From the NCBI GenBank assembly GCA_035700025.1, contig DASSOY010000014.1, positions 1 through 37,325 of the forward strand: a DNA stretch of 37,325 bases, in the 5' to 3' direction. The position numbers and the translations under genes were made by a program. The notes beneath the pieces were generated by a model. The model saw only the letters and a list, made by a program, of their open reading frames with translations. It ran no database searches and was not told the origin of the DNA. This document shows, in pieces, positions 8,543-16,784 of the stretch (position 1 is the first letter of the stretch; every line of letters begins with the position of its first letter). Source of the DNA: Bacillales bacterium. Its GTDB lineage: Bacteria; Bacillota; Bacilli; Bacillales; DASSOY01.

Positions 8543-8812
8543 GTGCTCATCAAAATGATAGGTGTTGTGCCGCTGATGCTTTCCGTGTCAGCCGTTCTCG
8601 TTGTTTGGCAAGGAGGGAACTTGCTCGGGGCGTTCAGTCGTTGGACACCGCACGTTGCCGCCGGGCTGTTGATGGCCGGTTTTCTTATTTCTTGCGTGTT
8701 GCTCGGGTTTAAAAGATCGGTCGTACTCTCCGTCGTGAACGTATTTCTCGCCGCTGGTTTATTTTTCGCGGGTGGCGTTATGTTTTGGCTGCTGGTCGCT
8801 TCAGGCGTTTGA
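8543..8812 (+). CDS. Small three-helix membrane protein, unknown function
   Basis: This 89-residue protein is almost entirely hydrophobic. It has three predicted membrane helices, roughly residues 4-24, 36-56 and 60-85, joined by short basic or aromatic turns (FSRWTP and FKRS). I do not recognise a family. The start is GTG, chosen because GGAGG (8531-8535) lies 7 bases upstream and a clear promoter stands before it. The tyrS promoter begins directly after the stop, so this is a single-gene transcript. Confidence 0.7.
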   Translation: MLIKMIGVVPLMLSVSAVLVVWQGGNLLGAFSRWTPHVAAGLLMAGFLISCVLLGFKRSVVLSVVNVFLAAGLFFAGGVMFWLLVASGV

Positions 8813-8818
8813 AAAAGG

Positions 8819-8848
8819 TTGACAAACGGAGGGGCCGTGTGGTCTAAT
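8819..8848 (+). promoter_or_regulatory. Sigma-A promoter of the tyrS leader
   Basis: A perfect TTGACA (8819-8824), an 18-base spacer and TCTAAT (8843-8848) precede the T-box leader. Transcription would start near 8855. Confidence 0.75.
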
Positions 8849-8854
8849 CTTACA

Positions 8855-9103
8855 TAGATTATTTAACGAAAAAAGCGATGAGCGGAATCGAGTAGCGGTC
8901 ATTTCCCTGCTTCAGAAAGCTGGTGGTTGCTGTGAACCGGCGCACAAATGACGTGAATTACCTCCGTGAGCTTCCTTTGTGAACGGCGAGTAGCAAAGGA
9001 CGGTGCAGACCGTTACGCTGTTTGAGCGGAAGACGAATGTCTTCAACAAGGGTGGTACCGCGCGGAATAACCACGTCCCTTACATTTGTAAGGGGCGTTT
9101 TTT
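8855..9103 (+). promoter_or_regulatory. Tyrosine T-box leader of tyrS
   Basis: The 250-base leader has the full T-box layout. It has an AGTAGCGG stretch (AG-bulge region) near 8891, a GGTTGCTGTGAACC apical loop, and a specifier-loop candidate GAATTACCTCC whose TAC (8959-8961) is a tyrosine codon. The conserved T-box AAGGGTGGTACCGCG lies at 9048-9062 and is followed by a terminator. Uncharged tRNA-Tyr would pair with the specifier and with the T-box bulge, favouring the antiterminator and raising tyrS expression. The T-box core is unmistakable; the specifier is by inspection and agrees with the downstream gene. Confidence 0.93.
9073..9103 (+). terminator. T-box-controlled terminator before tyrS
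   Basis: ACGTCCCTTACA, loop TT and TGTAAGGGGCGT (9073-9098) with a T run form a 12-bp stem including one G-U pair. It is the alternative to the T-box antiterminator. Confidence 0.9.
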
Positions 9104-9127
9104 ATTTGACTTACGAAAGGATGATGA

Positions 9128-10390
9128 ATGATGAACATTTTGGATGATCTTGAATTTCGCGGATTAATTAATCAGGTTTCGGATTTGGAAGGGTTGAAGG
9201 AACAAACAGAGCAAGGACCGATCACGTTATATTGCGGTTTTGATCCTACGGCAGACAGCTTGCACGTCGGGAGTCTCGTGCCGATTTTGACGCTGCGCCG
9301 TTTTCAAGAGGCGGGCCATCGCGTCATTCCGCTAGTCGGCGGCGGCACGGGATTGATCGGGGATCCGAGCTTCAAAGCACAGGAGCGTCAGTTGAACAGC
9401 CAAGAAGTCGTCGAGGAGTGGAGCGATAAGCTGAAAAACCAACTGTCGGGCATCGTTAAATTTGAAGGAGATAATCCGGCGAAAGTGGTCAACAACTATG
9501 ATTGGCTTGGCGGTTTGCAGCTCATTCCGTTTTTGCGTGATGTCGGCAAGCATTTGACCGTCAATTACATGATGGCGAAAGAATCGATGAGATCGCGCGT
9601 GGAAACGGGCTTATCGTTCACTGAGTTTTCCTACATGCTCATGCAAGCGTACGATTTCTTGAATTTGTACGATAAAGAAGATTGCCGTCTGCAAGTCGGC
9701 GGCAGCGACCAGTGGGGCAACATCACCGCAGGGCTTGAATTGATTCGCCGCGAGGGGAAAGAAGAATCGGCATTTGCGTTGACAGTACCGCTCGTCACGA
9801 AAAGTGACGGGACGAAATTCGGAAAAACGGAAAGCGGAGCGATTTGGCTCGACGCGGAAAAAACGACGCCGTACGAGTTTTACCAGTTTTTCTTGAATTC
9901 GAGTGACGAGGACGTCGTGAAGTTTTTGAAGTACTTTACGTTCTTGAGCCGGGAAGAAATCGAGGCGCTTGAAGAAAAGGTAAAAGTTGCGCCGGAAAAG
10001 CGCGAGGCCCAGCGCACGCTGGCCGAGGAGGTCACGAAGCTTGTGCACGGCGAAGAAGCCTTGAAGCAGGCGATTCGGATTTCCGAAGCGCTGTTTGGCG
10101 GAGACGTCGCGGAGCTGACGGCGGCGGAAATCAAGCAAGGCTTCAAAGATGTGCCGTCGTTTGCGATGGCATCGAAAGAAGACGTCGGCTTGATTGACTT
10201 GCTCGTGGATGCGGGCGTGTCGTCGTCGAAGCGGCAAGCGCGTGAGGACATTAAGAACGGAGCGATTTACATCAACGGCGAGCGCGACACGGATTTGCAG
10301 CGTGTTGTCGGGGCAGACGATCGGATCGAAGACCAGTTTGTCATCATCCGCCGCGGAAAGAAGAAATATTTCTTGATCCATTATGTGTAA
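9128..10390 (+). CDS. tyrS: Tyrosyl-tRNA synthetase
   Basis: This 420-residue class I synthetase charges tRNA-Tyr with tyrosine. The N-terminal catalytic domain shows YCGFDPTADSLHVGSL (HIGH-like motif at 46-49), GGGTGLIGDPS, the tyrosine-binding QAYDFLNLY, GGSDQWGNITAGLEL and the KMSKS-type loop KFGKTE. The C-terminal part has LVHGEEALKQA and an S4 RNA-binding domain with SKRQAREDIKNGAIYING and RRGKKKYFLI. The length and overall match fit the bacterial TyrS group. Two adjacent ATGs (9128 and 9131) are both possible after AAAGGA at 9116-9121. One oddity is the signature HVGS, where the Bacillus stearothermophilus enzyme has HIGH. Confidence 0.95.
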   Translation: MMNILDDLEFRGLINQVSDLEGLKEQTEQGPITLYCGFDPTADSLHVGSLVPILTLRRFQEAGHRVIPLVGGGTGLIGDPSFKAQERQLNSQEVVEEWSDKLKNQLSGIVKFEGDNPAKVVNNYDWLGGLQLIPFLRDVGKHLTVNYMMAKESMRSRVETGLSFTEFSYMLMQAYDFLNLYDKEDCRLQVGGSDQWGNITAGLELIRREGKEESAFALTVPLVTKSDGTKFGKTESGAIWLDAEKTTPYEFYQFFLNSSDEDVVKFLKYFTFLSREEIEALEEKVKVAPEKREAQRTLAEEVTKLVHGEEALKQAIRISEALFGGDVAELTAAEIKQGFKDVPSFAMASKEDVGLIDLLVDAGVSSSKRQAREDIKNGAIYINGERDTDLQRVVGADDRIEDQFVIIRRGKKKYFLIHYV

Positions 10391-10398
10391 GGTTTGTA

Positions 10399-10427
10399 GA
10401 ACGGGCCGTGCGGCCCGTTCATTTTTA
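10399..10427 (+). terminator. Rho-independent terminator after tyrS
   Basis: GAACGGGCCG (10399-10408), TG and CGGCCCGTTC (10411-10420) followed by ATTTTTATT. The real loop must open one or more of the inner pairs. It begins 9 bases after the tyrS stop and separates it from the convergent ATP-grasp cluster. Confidence 0.85.
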
Positions 10428-11597
10428 TTGAAATCCGCTTAAGCGATCCATGATGGCGATCAATGTTCGCATGCGCTTCGCTTCAATTTCTTTCTCGTCA
10501 AATACCATCGGTTTTGCATTGGCTTCGAACAGCCATAAGTGACCAGACCAGTCGCGTCCGACATCGAAGGAAAGTTCGTACAACGGGTCAATTTCCGATG
10601 CCAGTCGTTCAGCCGCGCGGGAACAGATTGATTCGACGGCGGAGAGGTTGACCGGCGGAGAAAGCTTGTCGATGGCGAGCCGCGAGCCGCCGCGCGGAAC
10701 GTGGGTCGTGATCGCCTTTTCGCCGGCAACGCGGGCGCCGATGCCGGTCAACTGCCACGAGCCGTTAAGTTTTTGCATTAAGACGCGAAAATCATACGGC
10801 CGTTTTTCATGCGTATCCAGCGGGATGCGCGGTTGAATGACATAGGCTCGATCGTTCGTGAGCTGTTCGAACCTTTCGCCGAGCGCTTGAAATGTCATAA
10901 AGTGCTCGGTTTGTTCATGAGTTTGCACGACAAATGCACCTTGTTCACTCTTTTCGATCGTAAACATGCCGATGCCTTGGTGACCGTCGACGGGCTTGAT
11001 CATTACCGATGGCCAATGAAGGAGGGCCGACTGCAGCAGTATGACATCGGCATGCAGGGTGACCGGCAAATGTTTCTGCAGTTCGGGGTCACGGGTTAAT
11101 GTGTCATGAATCGTCCATTTATCAAGGAAACGTCGGTTGAAAAAAGGAATGCCGCACTTGGCGAACCGATTGACTAAGCGATCGTAGGCCGGGCCGATTT
11201 CGTCTTCGCGAAACGGCAGACGGTTGTAGACGACATCCGGCAGCGGCATAACCGTCTCAGACCAGCATTCGTCGCGTGCATTGTAAACGCAGCCGGTCAC
11301 GCTGTCGGCATTAAAGCCTTCATGAGTAAAAACAAACGCGATACCGCCGACGGTTTGCAACGCTTGATGAAGGCGATAGAAGGCGGCGCGATTGCCGGCG
11401 AAGGATGATTTACCCGGAGATGTCCAAATGCCGACGAGCGGACCGATCCGATTTTTCGCAGACCGCACTCGAAAGGCGACCGCCGGCAGGAAAGGCCGAG
11501 TGGTTAACGGCTGTTGATTCTTGCCCCAGACGAATGTTTTCCCCGCGCGGCGGTGACTCCATTTTTTTTGCAACGGTTCAAAATAAATGAACATCAT
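10425..11597 (-). CDS. YheC/YheD family ATP-grasp protein (copy 4, short form)
   Basis: This roughly 390-residue protein belongs to the YheC/YheD endospore coat-associated family with an ATP-grasp fold. Family signs are GPLVGIWTS near the N terminus, LPDVVYNRLPFRE, FFNRRFLDKW, MIKPVDGHQGIGMF (nucleotide-binding lysine and glycine-rich loop), RPYDFRVLMQKL and the metal-binding ELSFDVGRDWSGHLWLFEANAKPM. ATP-grasp enzymes usually join a carboxylate to an amine or thiol; no substrate is known for this family. The ATG at 11597 overlaps the previous stop (ATGA), indicating coupling; upstream in-frame ATGs fall inside the preceding gene. It is the last of four paralogues and runs toward tyrS. Confidence 0.85.
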   Translation of the reverse strand: MMFIYFEPLQKKWSHRRAGKTFVWGKNQQPLTTRPFLPAVAFRVRSAKNRIGPLVGIWTSPGKSSFAGNRAAFYRLHQALQTVGGIAFVFTHEGFNADSVTGCVYNARDECWSETVMPLPDVVYNRLPFREDEIGPAYDRLVNRFAKCGIPFFNRRFLDKWTIHDTLTRDPELQKHLPVTLHADVILLQSALLHWPSVMIKPVDGHQGIGMFTIEKSEQGAFVVQTHEQTEHFMTFQALGERFEQLTNDRAYVIQPRIPLDTHEKRPYDFRVLMQKLNGSWQLTGIGARVAGEKAITTHVPRGGSRLAIDKLSPPVNLSAVESICSRAAERLASEIDPLYELSFDVGRDWSGHLWLFEANAKPMVFDEKEIEAKRMRTLIAIMDRLSGFQ

Positions 11598-12955
11598 GCG
11601 TAAATCATCGCTGGTTGGCGCAGCTGCGTTTCCGTTAAATGAACCGCATATGCCAGAGGCAGCCGCCGGGACAACGCTTCGGCTTCTTTCAGTTTCGGAT
11701 GGGCGAAAATGTGTCTCCCAGGTTTCGCGTTCGCTTCGAATAGCCATACCTTGCCGTTGATATCGATGCCAAGGTCGAACCCAATTTCTCCGATGAATCC
11801 TTCAATGTTTTCATCGATCGCCTGACTGATCGTTAACGCCGCTTCCTTTAAGATGGTTTCCGCTTCGCGTGCTTTATCGACAGGACGAAGCACTTCGTCG
11901 ATCGTTTTCACACGGCCGCCGTATTTCAAATGCGTCGTTACGCTGCCGCTGCCTGCGACTTTTGCCGCGAGGGCGCTTACTTGCCAATCTCCGTAATCGT
12001 TTTTGTTTGTGTGGACGCGGAAGTCGACGACGCGATCCTCATCTCGCATTAACTCGATACCTTGCTGTGCAAGCAAATGCTTCAGCCGGTTTCCCGGAAA
12101 TTGGTGGGCAAGCAGGTTGTTCAACGAATGAAACCGGCGCAAGCGGTTTTCTCCGCCGTCATGAAAGCGGCAAAAATATTGCTCACCGTCTTTCGAGCGA
12201 ATGATCTGATGAATGCCGAGGCCAAGGCTGCCTTTCGCCGGTTTCACATAAACTTGCCGATGAGCGGACAACATTGCGGCAATCGTCGCTTCATCCGGAG
12301 CTGCCTGTGTTTCCGGCAAATAATGGACGACACGAGCATCGCCGCGCAGTTTTTCATGAATGTCCCATTTGTCAAAAAATCCAGGATTGAACCACGGAAT
12401 CCAATAGTCATTTTGCAGCTTATGTTTCACGCTGCGCATGAGGGGCAACCGTTCGGTACGCCGATTTGGCAGCCGGTCATAAACAACGTCGGGAAACGGG
12501 ACCTTCCGTTTTTCCCATCCGGTTGGGTGATAAAAATACCCTTCGATCGTTCCTGTTCCCCAGTCGATTTGATGGCTGCCGAAAAGGTAACAAAAGGCGC
12601 CGACTTCGGAAGCGGCCGATAAGGTTTTCGCGAACAGCCGCGTGCGTTCCCCGACCGGGCGCTGCGGGTGATCCGTAAAACCAGCGGTAAAAATGCCGAT
12701 GAGCGGCCCGAGCTGCAAGGTGTCGCCGCGAACATAGACGTGAACGTATTCTTCCAAGGGAAGACGGAGCGCTTCCCAAACGTCTTCCGAAATGCCCAGT
12801 TCGCTGCCTGAGTCGTAATGGATTCGGCAAGGCGTGTTTCGCGTCGAAAAGCCGATCCAGGAAAGGGTCCGGGGAACGGCATCGCGCAAACGATCCGGGA
12901 GGAAGACGGTGTTTGAGCGGTTATTGACTTTTTGCAGTTTCACGAGTGGTGTCAT
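11594..12955 (-). CDS. YheD-like ATP-grasp protein (copy 3, long form)
   Basis: This protein has 453 residues, the length I recall for B. subtilis YheD, a protein that forms rings around the forespore and becomes coat-associated. Visible signs are an N-terminal domain with LQLGPLIGIFTAGF, FPDVVYDRLPNRR, WFNPGFFDKWDIHEKL, VYVKPAKGSLGLGIHQI (ATP-grasp lysine and glycine loop), VVDFRVHTNK and GEIGFDLGIDINGKVWLFEANAKPG, the last with the acidic metal ligands and the asparagine. The ATG overlaps the preceding gene by 35 bases; AAGGAG lies 10 bases upstream of it. It is coupled to copy 4 by an ATGA overlap. Confidence 0.88.
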   Translation of the reverse strand: MTPLVKLQKVNNRSNTVFLPDRLRDAVPRTLSWIGFSTRNTPCRIHYDSGSELGISEDVWEALRLPLEEYVHVYVRGDTLQLGPLIGIFTAGFTDHPQRPVGERTRLFAKTLSAASEVGAFCYLFGSHQIDWGTGTIEGYFYHPTGWEKRKVPFPDVVYDRLPNRRTERLPLMRSVKHKLQNDYWIPWFNPGFFDKWDIHEKLRGDARVVHYLPETQAAPDEATIAAMLSAHRQVYVKPAKGSLGLGIHQIIRSKDGEQYFCRFHDGGENRLRRFHSLNNLLAHQFPGNRLKHLLAQQGIELMRDEDRVVDFRVHTNKNDYGDWQVSALAAKVAGSGSVTTHLKYGGRVKTIDEVLRPVDKAREAETILKEAALTISQAIDENIEGFIGEIGFDLGIDINGKVWLFEANAKPGRHIFAHPKLKEAEALSRRLPLAYAVHLTETQLRQPAMIYA

Positions 12956-14024
12956 GTTCCGTCAACTCCTTCTGCTTGAGCAAATGCCTCGCATAGGCGA
13001 GCGGGGTTTCGGCGAGGGTTTCTAAACTCGTTTTTCCGCCCTCCAGCAACGTGCGATGGCCGGGTTTGGAATTCGCCTCCAGAATCCATACACCTCCGTC
13101 ACTGCCGACGCCAATATCGATTCCGAGTTCGAAGAGAGGACCGAACACCGATTCCAACCGATGCGGCAAGTATTCGACGATCGAATCGATCTCTTCTTTC
13201 ACGAATGGCCGCTGATGCCCGGGCATGGTTTCGAGCCATTCGCCGAATGAGGAAAGTTTTCCGGAACTGTGCAAATTCGAAACGAGACAACCTTTTTTTC
13301 CGGTGCGGACGCCGCGCCCTTCTTCCCGCCATAGCCCGTGTTCGTTTTTTTGGACGACGATGCGAACATCGAAAGGTTGGCCGTCCTGGTTTTGAAACTT
13401 CAAAAACGGTTGAACGAGAAACGCCGACCGTGTTAATTGCGAAAACAGCCATTTTCGGAACAATGAACGAGCGGGGAAGGTTTTGTGGACGGTTTTCCCT
13501 CGCCGATCGGAGCGAACGGTGATACCGCCGCCTTCGCTCTCAGCAACAAAAATGCCTTTTCCTTGCGAACCGCTTTCGGGTTTGAAAAGAATACGTCCGC
13601 GCTTATTCAAATGTTCGAGGATCGTGTCGGCTTCCGTTGCATGCACGGTGTCGATCAAATAATTTTTCAAATAATCGTCCTGTTGCAAGGCTTTATGGAC
13701 CTTCCATTTGTTTGGCAGTCCGAATCCGAGAAACAACGTTTTGTTTTTCAGCCAATCGACGATCGGCGCGTTCGTTTTGAACGAATGCCTAGATGAATAA
13801 AAACAGCGGTCGTAAAGAACGTCGGGAACTTTAAATGTGTCCGTGCGCCATCGCTCACTATCGGCGTCGAACGTTTTTCCGGAGATGTGTTCGGTATAAG
13901 GATCAATGTGTGACGGAATAAACTTGCGTACTGTAAACTCATAGGATGCGGCAATTTTCCCGATCGTATTGTAGTACGAAAGTTCTTGGTTTTCATTGAG
14001 AACAACGATGCCGAAATCGTTCAT
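12921..14024 (-). CDS. YheC-like ATP-grasp protein (copy 2, short form)
   Basis: This 367-residue protein has the size of B. subtilis YheC. It starts directly at the FGIVVLNEN strand that corresponds to the GPLIGIF motif of the long forms, so it lacks their extra N-terminal domain. It carries VPDVLYDRC, GLPNKWKVHKAL, ILFKPESGSQGKGIFV, QPFDVRIVVQK and ELGIDIGVGSDGGVWILEANSKPGHR. The pattern of lysine, glycine-rich loop, acidic ELGID and final EANSKP is intact, so catalytic ATP-grasp activity is plausible. AGGTGA precedes the ATG. The upstream paralogue ends 19 bases before it, consistent with one operon. Confidence 0.86.
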   Translation of the reverse strand: MNDFGIVVLNENQELSYYNTIGKIAASYEFTVRKFIPSHIDPYTEHISGKTFDADSERWRTDTFKVPDVLYDRCFYSSRHSFKTNAPIVDWLKNKTLFLGFGLPNKWKVHKALQQDDYLKNYLIDTVHATEADTILEHLNKRGRILFKPESGSQGKGIFVAESEGGGITVRSDRRGKTVHKTFPARSLFRKWLFSQLTRSAFLVQPFLKFQNQDGQPFDVRIVVQKNEHGLWREEGRGVRTGKKGCLVSNLHSSGKLSSFGEWLETMPGHQRPFVKEEIDSIVEYLPHRLESVFGPLFELGIDIGVGSDGGVWILEANSKPGHRTLLEGGKTSLETLAETPLAYARHLLKQKELTEHDTTRETAKSQ

Positions 14025-14043
14025 TTGTCTTCACCTGCGTTTC

Positions 14044-15396
14044 TTATGAATTCGTAAATCGTGCCAAATAACAGCCGTAGTCGATGATCGCTTTTGCCGA
14101 AGGGCGAATCGCGTTCGTTTCGTTTGCCGGATCAAGGTCTTTCGACGGTTTCGTGTTCACTTCAAGCAACCACGGTTTGCCTTCCAGGTCCAGCGCCAGA
14201 TCAATGCCCAGTTCCCCATATCCATCTTCGGTGTGCAACGAAATTAATCCGGCGATTTCGAGAGCAAGTTCTTTCATCAAACGATGAATGTGTTTCGCCT
14301 CCGGTTCATAAAATGTATCCTGCAGCACGTCCCGGACGGAGCGGATTGTCCCGCCTTGAGCCAAGTTAGAAACGAACTGTTCTTCGGAAGAAACACGAGC
14401 GACACCAGAAGTCAGCCGCCACGATCCGTCTCTTCCTTTATTGCAAAGCATGCGAAAATCAAGCGGTTTCTGCCGGGTGTTCAACAACGGCACCCCTTGC
14501 TGAACGATGTAAGCTTGCCGTTCCAGCCGTTTCTGCAGCAGAAACGCGAGATCACCGGCGTTGTCGAATTCTTTTTGTTCGAAATCATCACCTGCTGTAT
14601 GGTCCAGCCGAATCGACTGCTCGCCTTTTTCTACGCGCAAGATTTGCTTGCCTTGGCTTCCTTCCGTGGGTTTAATAAACAGACGGCGATGCCGCGACAA
14701 CATGTCTTGCAAAGTTTCACCGTTTTTGTACAGGACCGTTTCCGGCAAATGCGGATGAAGTTCGCGATGCTTCCATAAAATTTGTTGAACTTGCCATTTG
14801 TCTAAATAGCGGGTGTTAAAATAATGAATGTTTTTGTCCCGCAAACGTTGAGCAAAAAGTTCCGTAGCTCGAAGTTTTTCAAGGTTGCGCTGGCCGATGC
14901 GGTTGTGAACGACATCGGGCGCGGGCAGTTGGCGGCGAATCCATGTGTTGCGGCGTTTTATATAGCCGATTGCGGAATCCCGGCGCCAACCGTTCAAGCT
15001 GAACACGTAAAACAAAACGTGTTCACTTGAACTGTAACGGGCCAATTCATCAAAATACGCTTCCAAAGGTCCGTCTATGGAATCGTTCTTTAAATAAGTC
15101 AACACGGCAATGATCGGCCCGAGGGAAAGACAGTTTTGCACAGGATCGTACGCGAGTTTCAAGCTCAGTGGTTCAGCCGGCAAATGGAAGGCTTGCAGCA
15201 CTTCCGAATGAAGCTCGAGAACCGGCGGATTTCCGTGAGAAACAGGTTCACAGGTGACGGTTAGTTGTTTTTGTCCGCATTTCAGACCGATCGGCTGCGC
15301 CTTTTCGAGATGCCAATGATCGTAAAGGTGTCGGCTGATTGAAACGGGGGGACGGGTACCCGCCGCCGGTTCGACGATCACGTTTTGAATGTGCAC
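14044..15396 (-). CDS. YheD-like ATP-grasp protein (copy 1, long form)
   Basis: This 450-residue protein is the first gene of the cluster. It has an N-terminal domain of about 90 residues before LSLGPIIAVLTY, then APDVVHNRIGQRN, FNTRYLDKWQVQQIL, LFIKPTEGSQGKQILRV, KPLDFRMLCNK and GYGELGIDLALDLEGKPWLLEVNTKPSKD. The ATP-grasp residues are conserved; the final motif is EVNTKPS instead of EANAKPG. The start is GTG, chosen because AGGTGA lies 6 bases upstream and the family sequence begins there. A candidate sporulation promoter lies 86 bases upstream. The likely role is mother-cell function in coat assembly, inferred from the family. Confidence 0.86.
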   Translation of the reverse strand: MHIQNVIVEPAAGTRPPVSISRHLYDHWHLEKAQPIGLKCGQKQLTVTCEPVSHGNPPVLELHSEVLQAFHLPAEPLSLKLAYDPVQNCLSLGPIIAVLTYLKNDSIDGPLEAYFDELARYSSSEHVLFYVFSLNGWRRDSAIGYIKRRNTWIRRQLPAPDVVHNRIGQRNLEKLRATELFAQRLRDKNIHYFNTRYLDKWQVQQILWKHRELHPHLPETVLYKNGETLQDMLSRHRRLFIKPTEGSQGKQILRVEKGEQSIRLDHTAGDDFEQKEFDNAGDLAFLLQKRLERQAYIVQQGVPLLNTRQKPLDFRMLCNKGRDGSWRLTSGVARVSSEEQFVSNLAQGGTIRSVRDVLQDTFYEPEAKHIHRLMKELALEIAGLISLHTEDGYGELGIDLALDLEGKPWLLEVNTKPSKDLDPANETNAIRPSAKAIIDYGCYLARFTNS

Positions 15397-15481
15397 GACG
15401 TTTCACCTGCTGCTGTCGTAATCATTTTCAAGCGGAACCCGATTGCACGTATAAGGCTTTACCGGGCATTCGTTGATAACG

Positions 15482-15490
15482 TATACTATG
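15482..15490 (-). promoter_or_regulatory. Candidate mother-cell (sigma-K/E-like) -10 element of the yheCD cluster
   Basis: On the minus strand 15490-15482 reads CATAGTATA, which fits the sigma-K -10 pattern CATANNNTA. A CACA stands about 16 bases upstream as a possible -35. It lies 86 bases before the GTG of the first ATP-grasp gene. The complementary strand reads TATACT, which may be the -10 of yheB with TTTACC (15458-15463) as -35. Confidence 0.35.
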
Positions 15491-15532
15491 GGGAAATAGC
15501 GGAAATTGTGAGTTCGGAAGGTTGGTACGGCA

Positions 15533-16651
15533 ATGAACATCTGGATTGAAATCATTTTGTTGACGGGTATCGGCGCGCTGATCGGAGGCGTGACCAACTC
15601 TTTGGCCATTAAAATGTTGTTTCGTCCTTATCATCCGAAATTTATCGGAAAGTGGCGGCTTCCGTTCACGCCAGGGTTAATTCCGAAACGGCGGGAAGAG
15701 TTGGCTGAACAGCTTGGGAAAACGGTGATGGACCATTTGCTGACCCCGGAGAGCATACGCAGAAAACTTCGCGATGAACAGTTTCAGGCGGAAGTTTTGG
15801 CGTGGGCGAGGAAAGAAATCGCGGACCGGATGGAGCAGTCAATCAGTCTTGAACAGTGGCTTGAACGAGAACTCGGGTTGATCGGGACAAGTGATACATG
15901 GGATCGGAAATTAAAAGCGGTGATTGCGGATAAAATTGCGGCGAATCGGAGTCGTTCGCTTGCCGAAGTTCTTCCAGGGAAATGGCAGGCGAAGATTGAA
16001 GAAAAGCTGCCGCTTTTGGCTGATTATGCCGCCTCGGAAGCGGCGCGATTCATTGAAAGTCCGCAAGGACGGACGAAAGTGCGGGCGTTCATCCAGCAAT
16101 TTTTCGCCGGACGCGGCATGTTCTCGAACATGCTGCAAATGTTTTTCGGTAATGAAAGCATGGAGGAGCGGGTGCGTACGGAACTCGTGAAATTGCTGAA
16201 CCAGCCGATGTTTCGTGATGTTATCCTGCTTTTTATCGAAAAACAATGGTCGGAGCTGCGCGAACAACAGTTGGACATATTCCCTTTGGAGGCGATCGCC
16301 GGTAAAGTCGAGCAACAAGTGAATGCGAACATTCCTGTCAAACGCTGGTTGCATCAGCCGATCGCGGAAACAGCCGCCCCATTTCGGGATCGGATTCTTG
16401 ATCAAGGCGTACCGCTGTTGGTCGACAAAGGCGTGGCGTTTCTCTCGCTGCGGCTCGCCGGGTTGCTGCAACGGCTTCATCTCGGAGACGTCGTGAAAAA
16501 ACAAGTCGAAACGTTCGCCGTCGAGCGTTTGGAACAACTCGTCCTGTCGATCTCTCGGCGGGAATTTAAAATGATCACGTATCTCGGTGCGTTGCTCGGC
16601 GGCTTGATCGGCATCGTCCAAGCGTTATTGCTGCAACTGTTCGGTGGATGA
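15533..16651 (+). CDS. yheB: YheB-like membrane protein (DUF445)
   Basis: This 372-residue protein belongs to the DUF445/YheB family. The N terminus has a membrane helix IEIILLTGIGALIGGVTNSLAIKM, followed by the family motif RPYHPKFIGKWRLPFTPGLIPKRREELAEQLG. A long amphipathic helical middle follows (about residues 60-340), and the C terminus ends in a second helix ITYLGALLGGLIGIVQALLLQLF. Function is unknown. The length is close to B. subtilis YheB, which also lies beside yheC/yheD and yheA. GGAAGG precedes the ATG. It is divergent from the ATP-grasp cluster, with a shared 136-base control region. Confidence 0.88.
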   Translation: MNIWIEIILLTGIGALIGGVTNSLAIKMLFRPYHPKFIGKWRLPFTPGLIPKRREELAEQLGKTVMDHLLTPESIRRKLRDEQFQAEVLAWARKEIADRMEQSISLEQWLERELGLIGTSDTWDRKLKAVIADKIAANRSRSLAEVLPGKWQAKIEEKLPLLADYAASEAARFIESPQGRTKVRAFIQQFFAGRGMFSNMLQMFFGNESMEERVRTELVKLLNQPMFRDVILLFIEKQWSELREQQLDIFPLEAIAGKVEQQVNANIPVKRWLHQPIAETAAPFRDRILDQGVPLLVDKGVAFLSLRLAGLLQRLHLGDVVKKQVETFAVERLEQLVLSISRREFKMITYLGALLGGLIGIVQALLLQLFGG

Positions 16652-16662
16652 GCCGTCTTCTG

Positions 16663-16691
16663 CTGAAATCGGCATCGATCAATGGTATAGT
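16663..16691 (+). promoter_or_regulatory. Sigma-A promoter of yheA
   Basis: CTGAAA (16663-16668), a 17-base spacer and the extended -10 TGGTATAGT (16683-16691). It lies 94 bases before the yheA start and 12 bases after yheB. Confidence 0.55.
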
Positions 16692-16784
16692 GGGAACTGA
16701 GTCTCATGACGGAAATGCGGCCGGCGCAAAAAGGTGTCGGCTGTTGAACGGAATGCAGCGGAAAAATCAAAGGAGGACCCACCG

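Noticed and set aside
9611..10381. 256-residue minus-strand open frame opposite tyrS
   Set aside because: It is fully contained in tyrS, shows no motif and has no plausible start signal.
12062..12622. 186-residue plus-strand open frame inside the ATP-grasp cluster
   Set aside because: It lies opposite a clear YheD-like gene and lacks motifs and a ribosome binding site.
15911..16621. 236-residue minus-strand open frame opposite yheB
   Set aside because: yheB matches a known family with membrane helices; the opposite frame has only Arg/Phe-rich shadow sequence.
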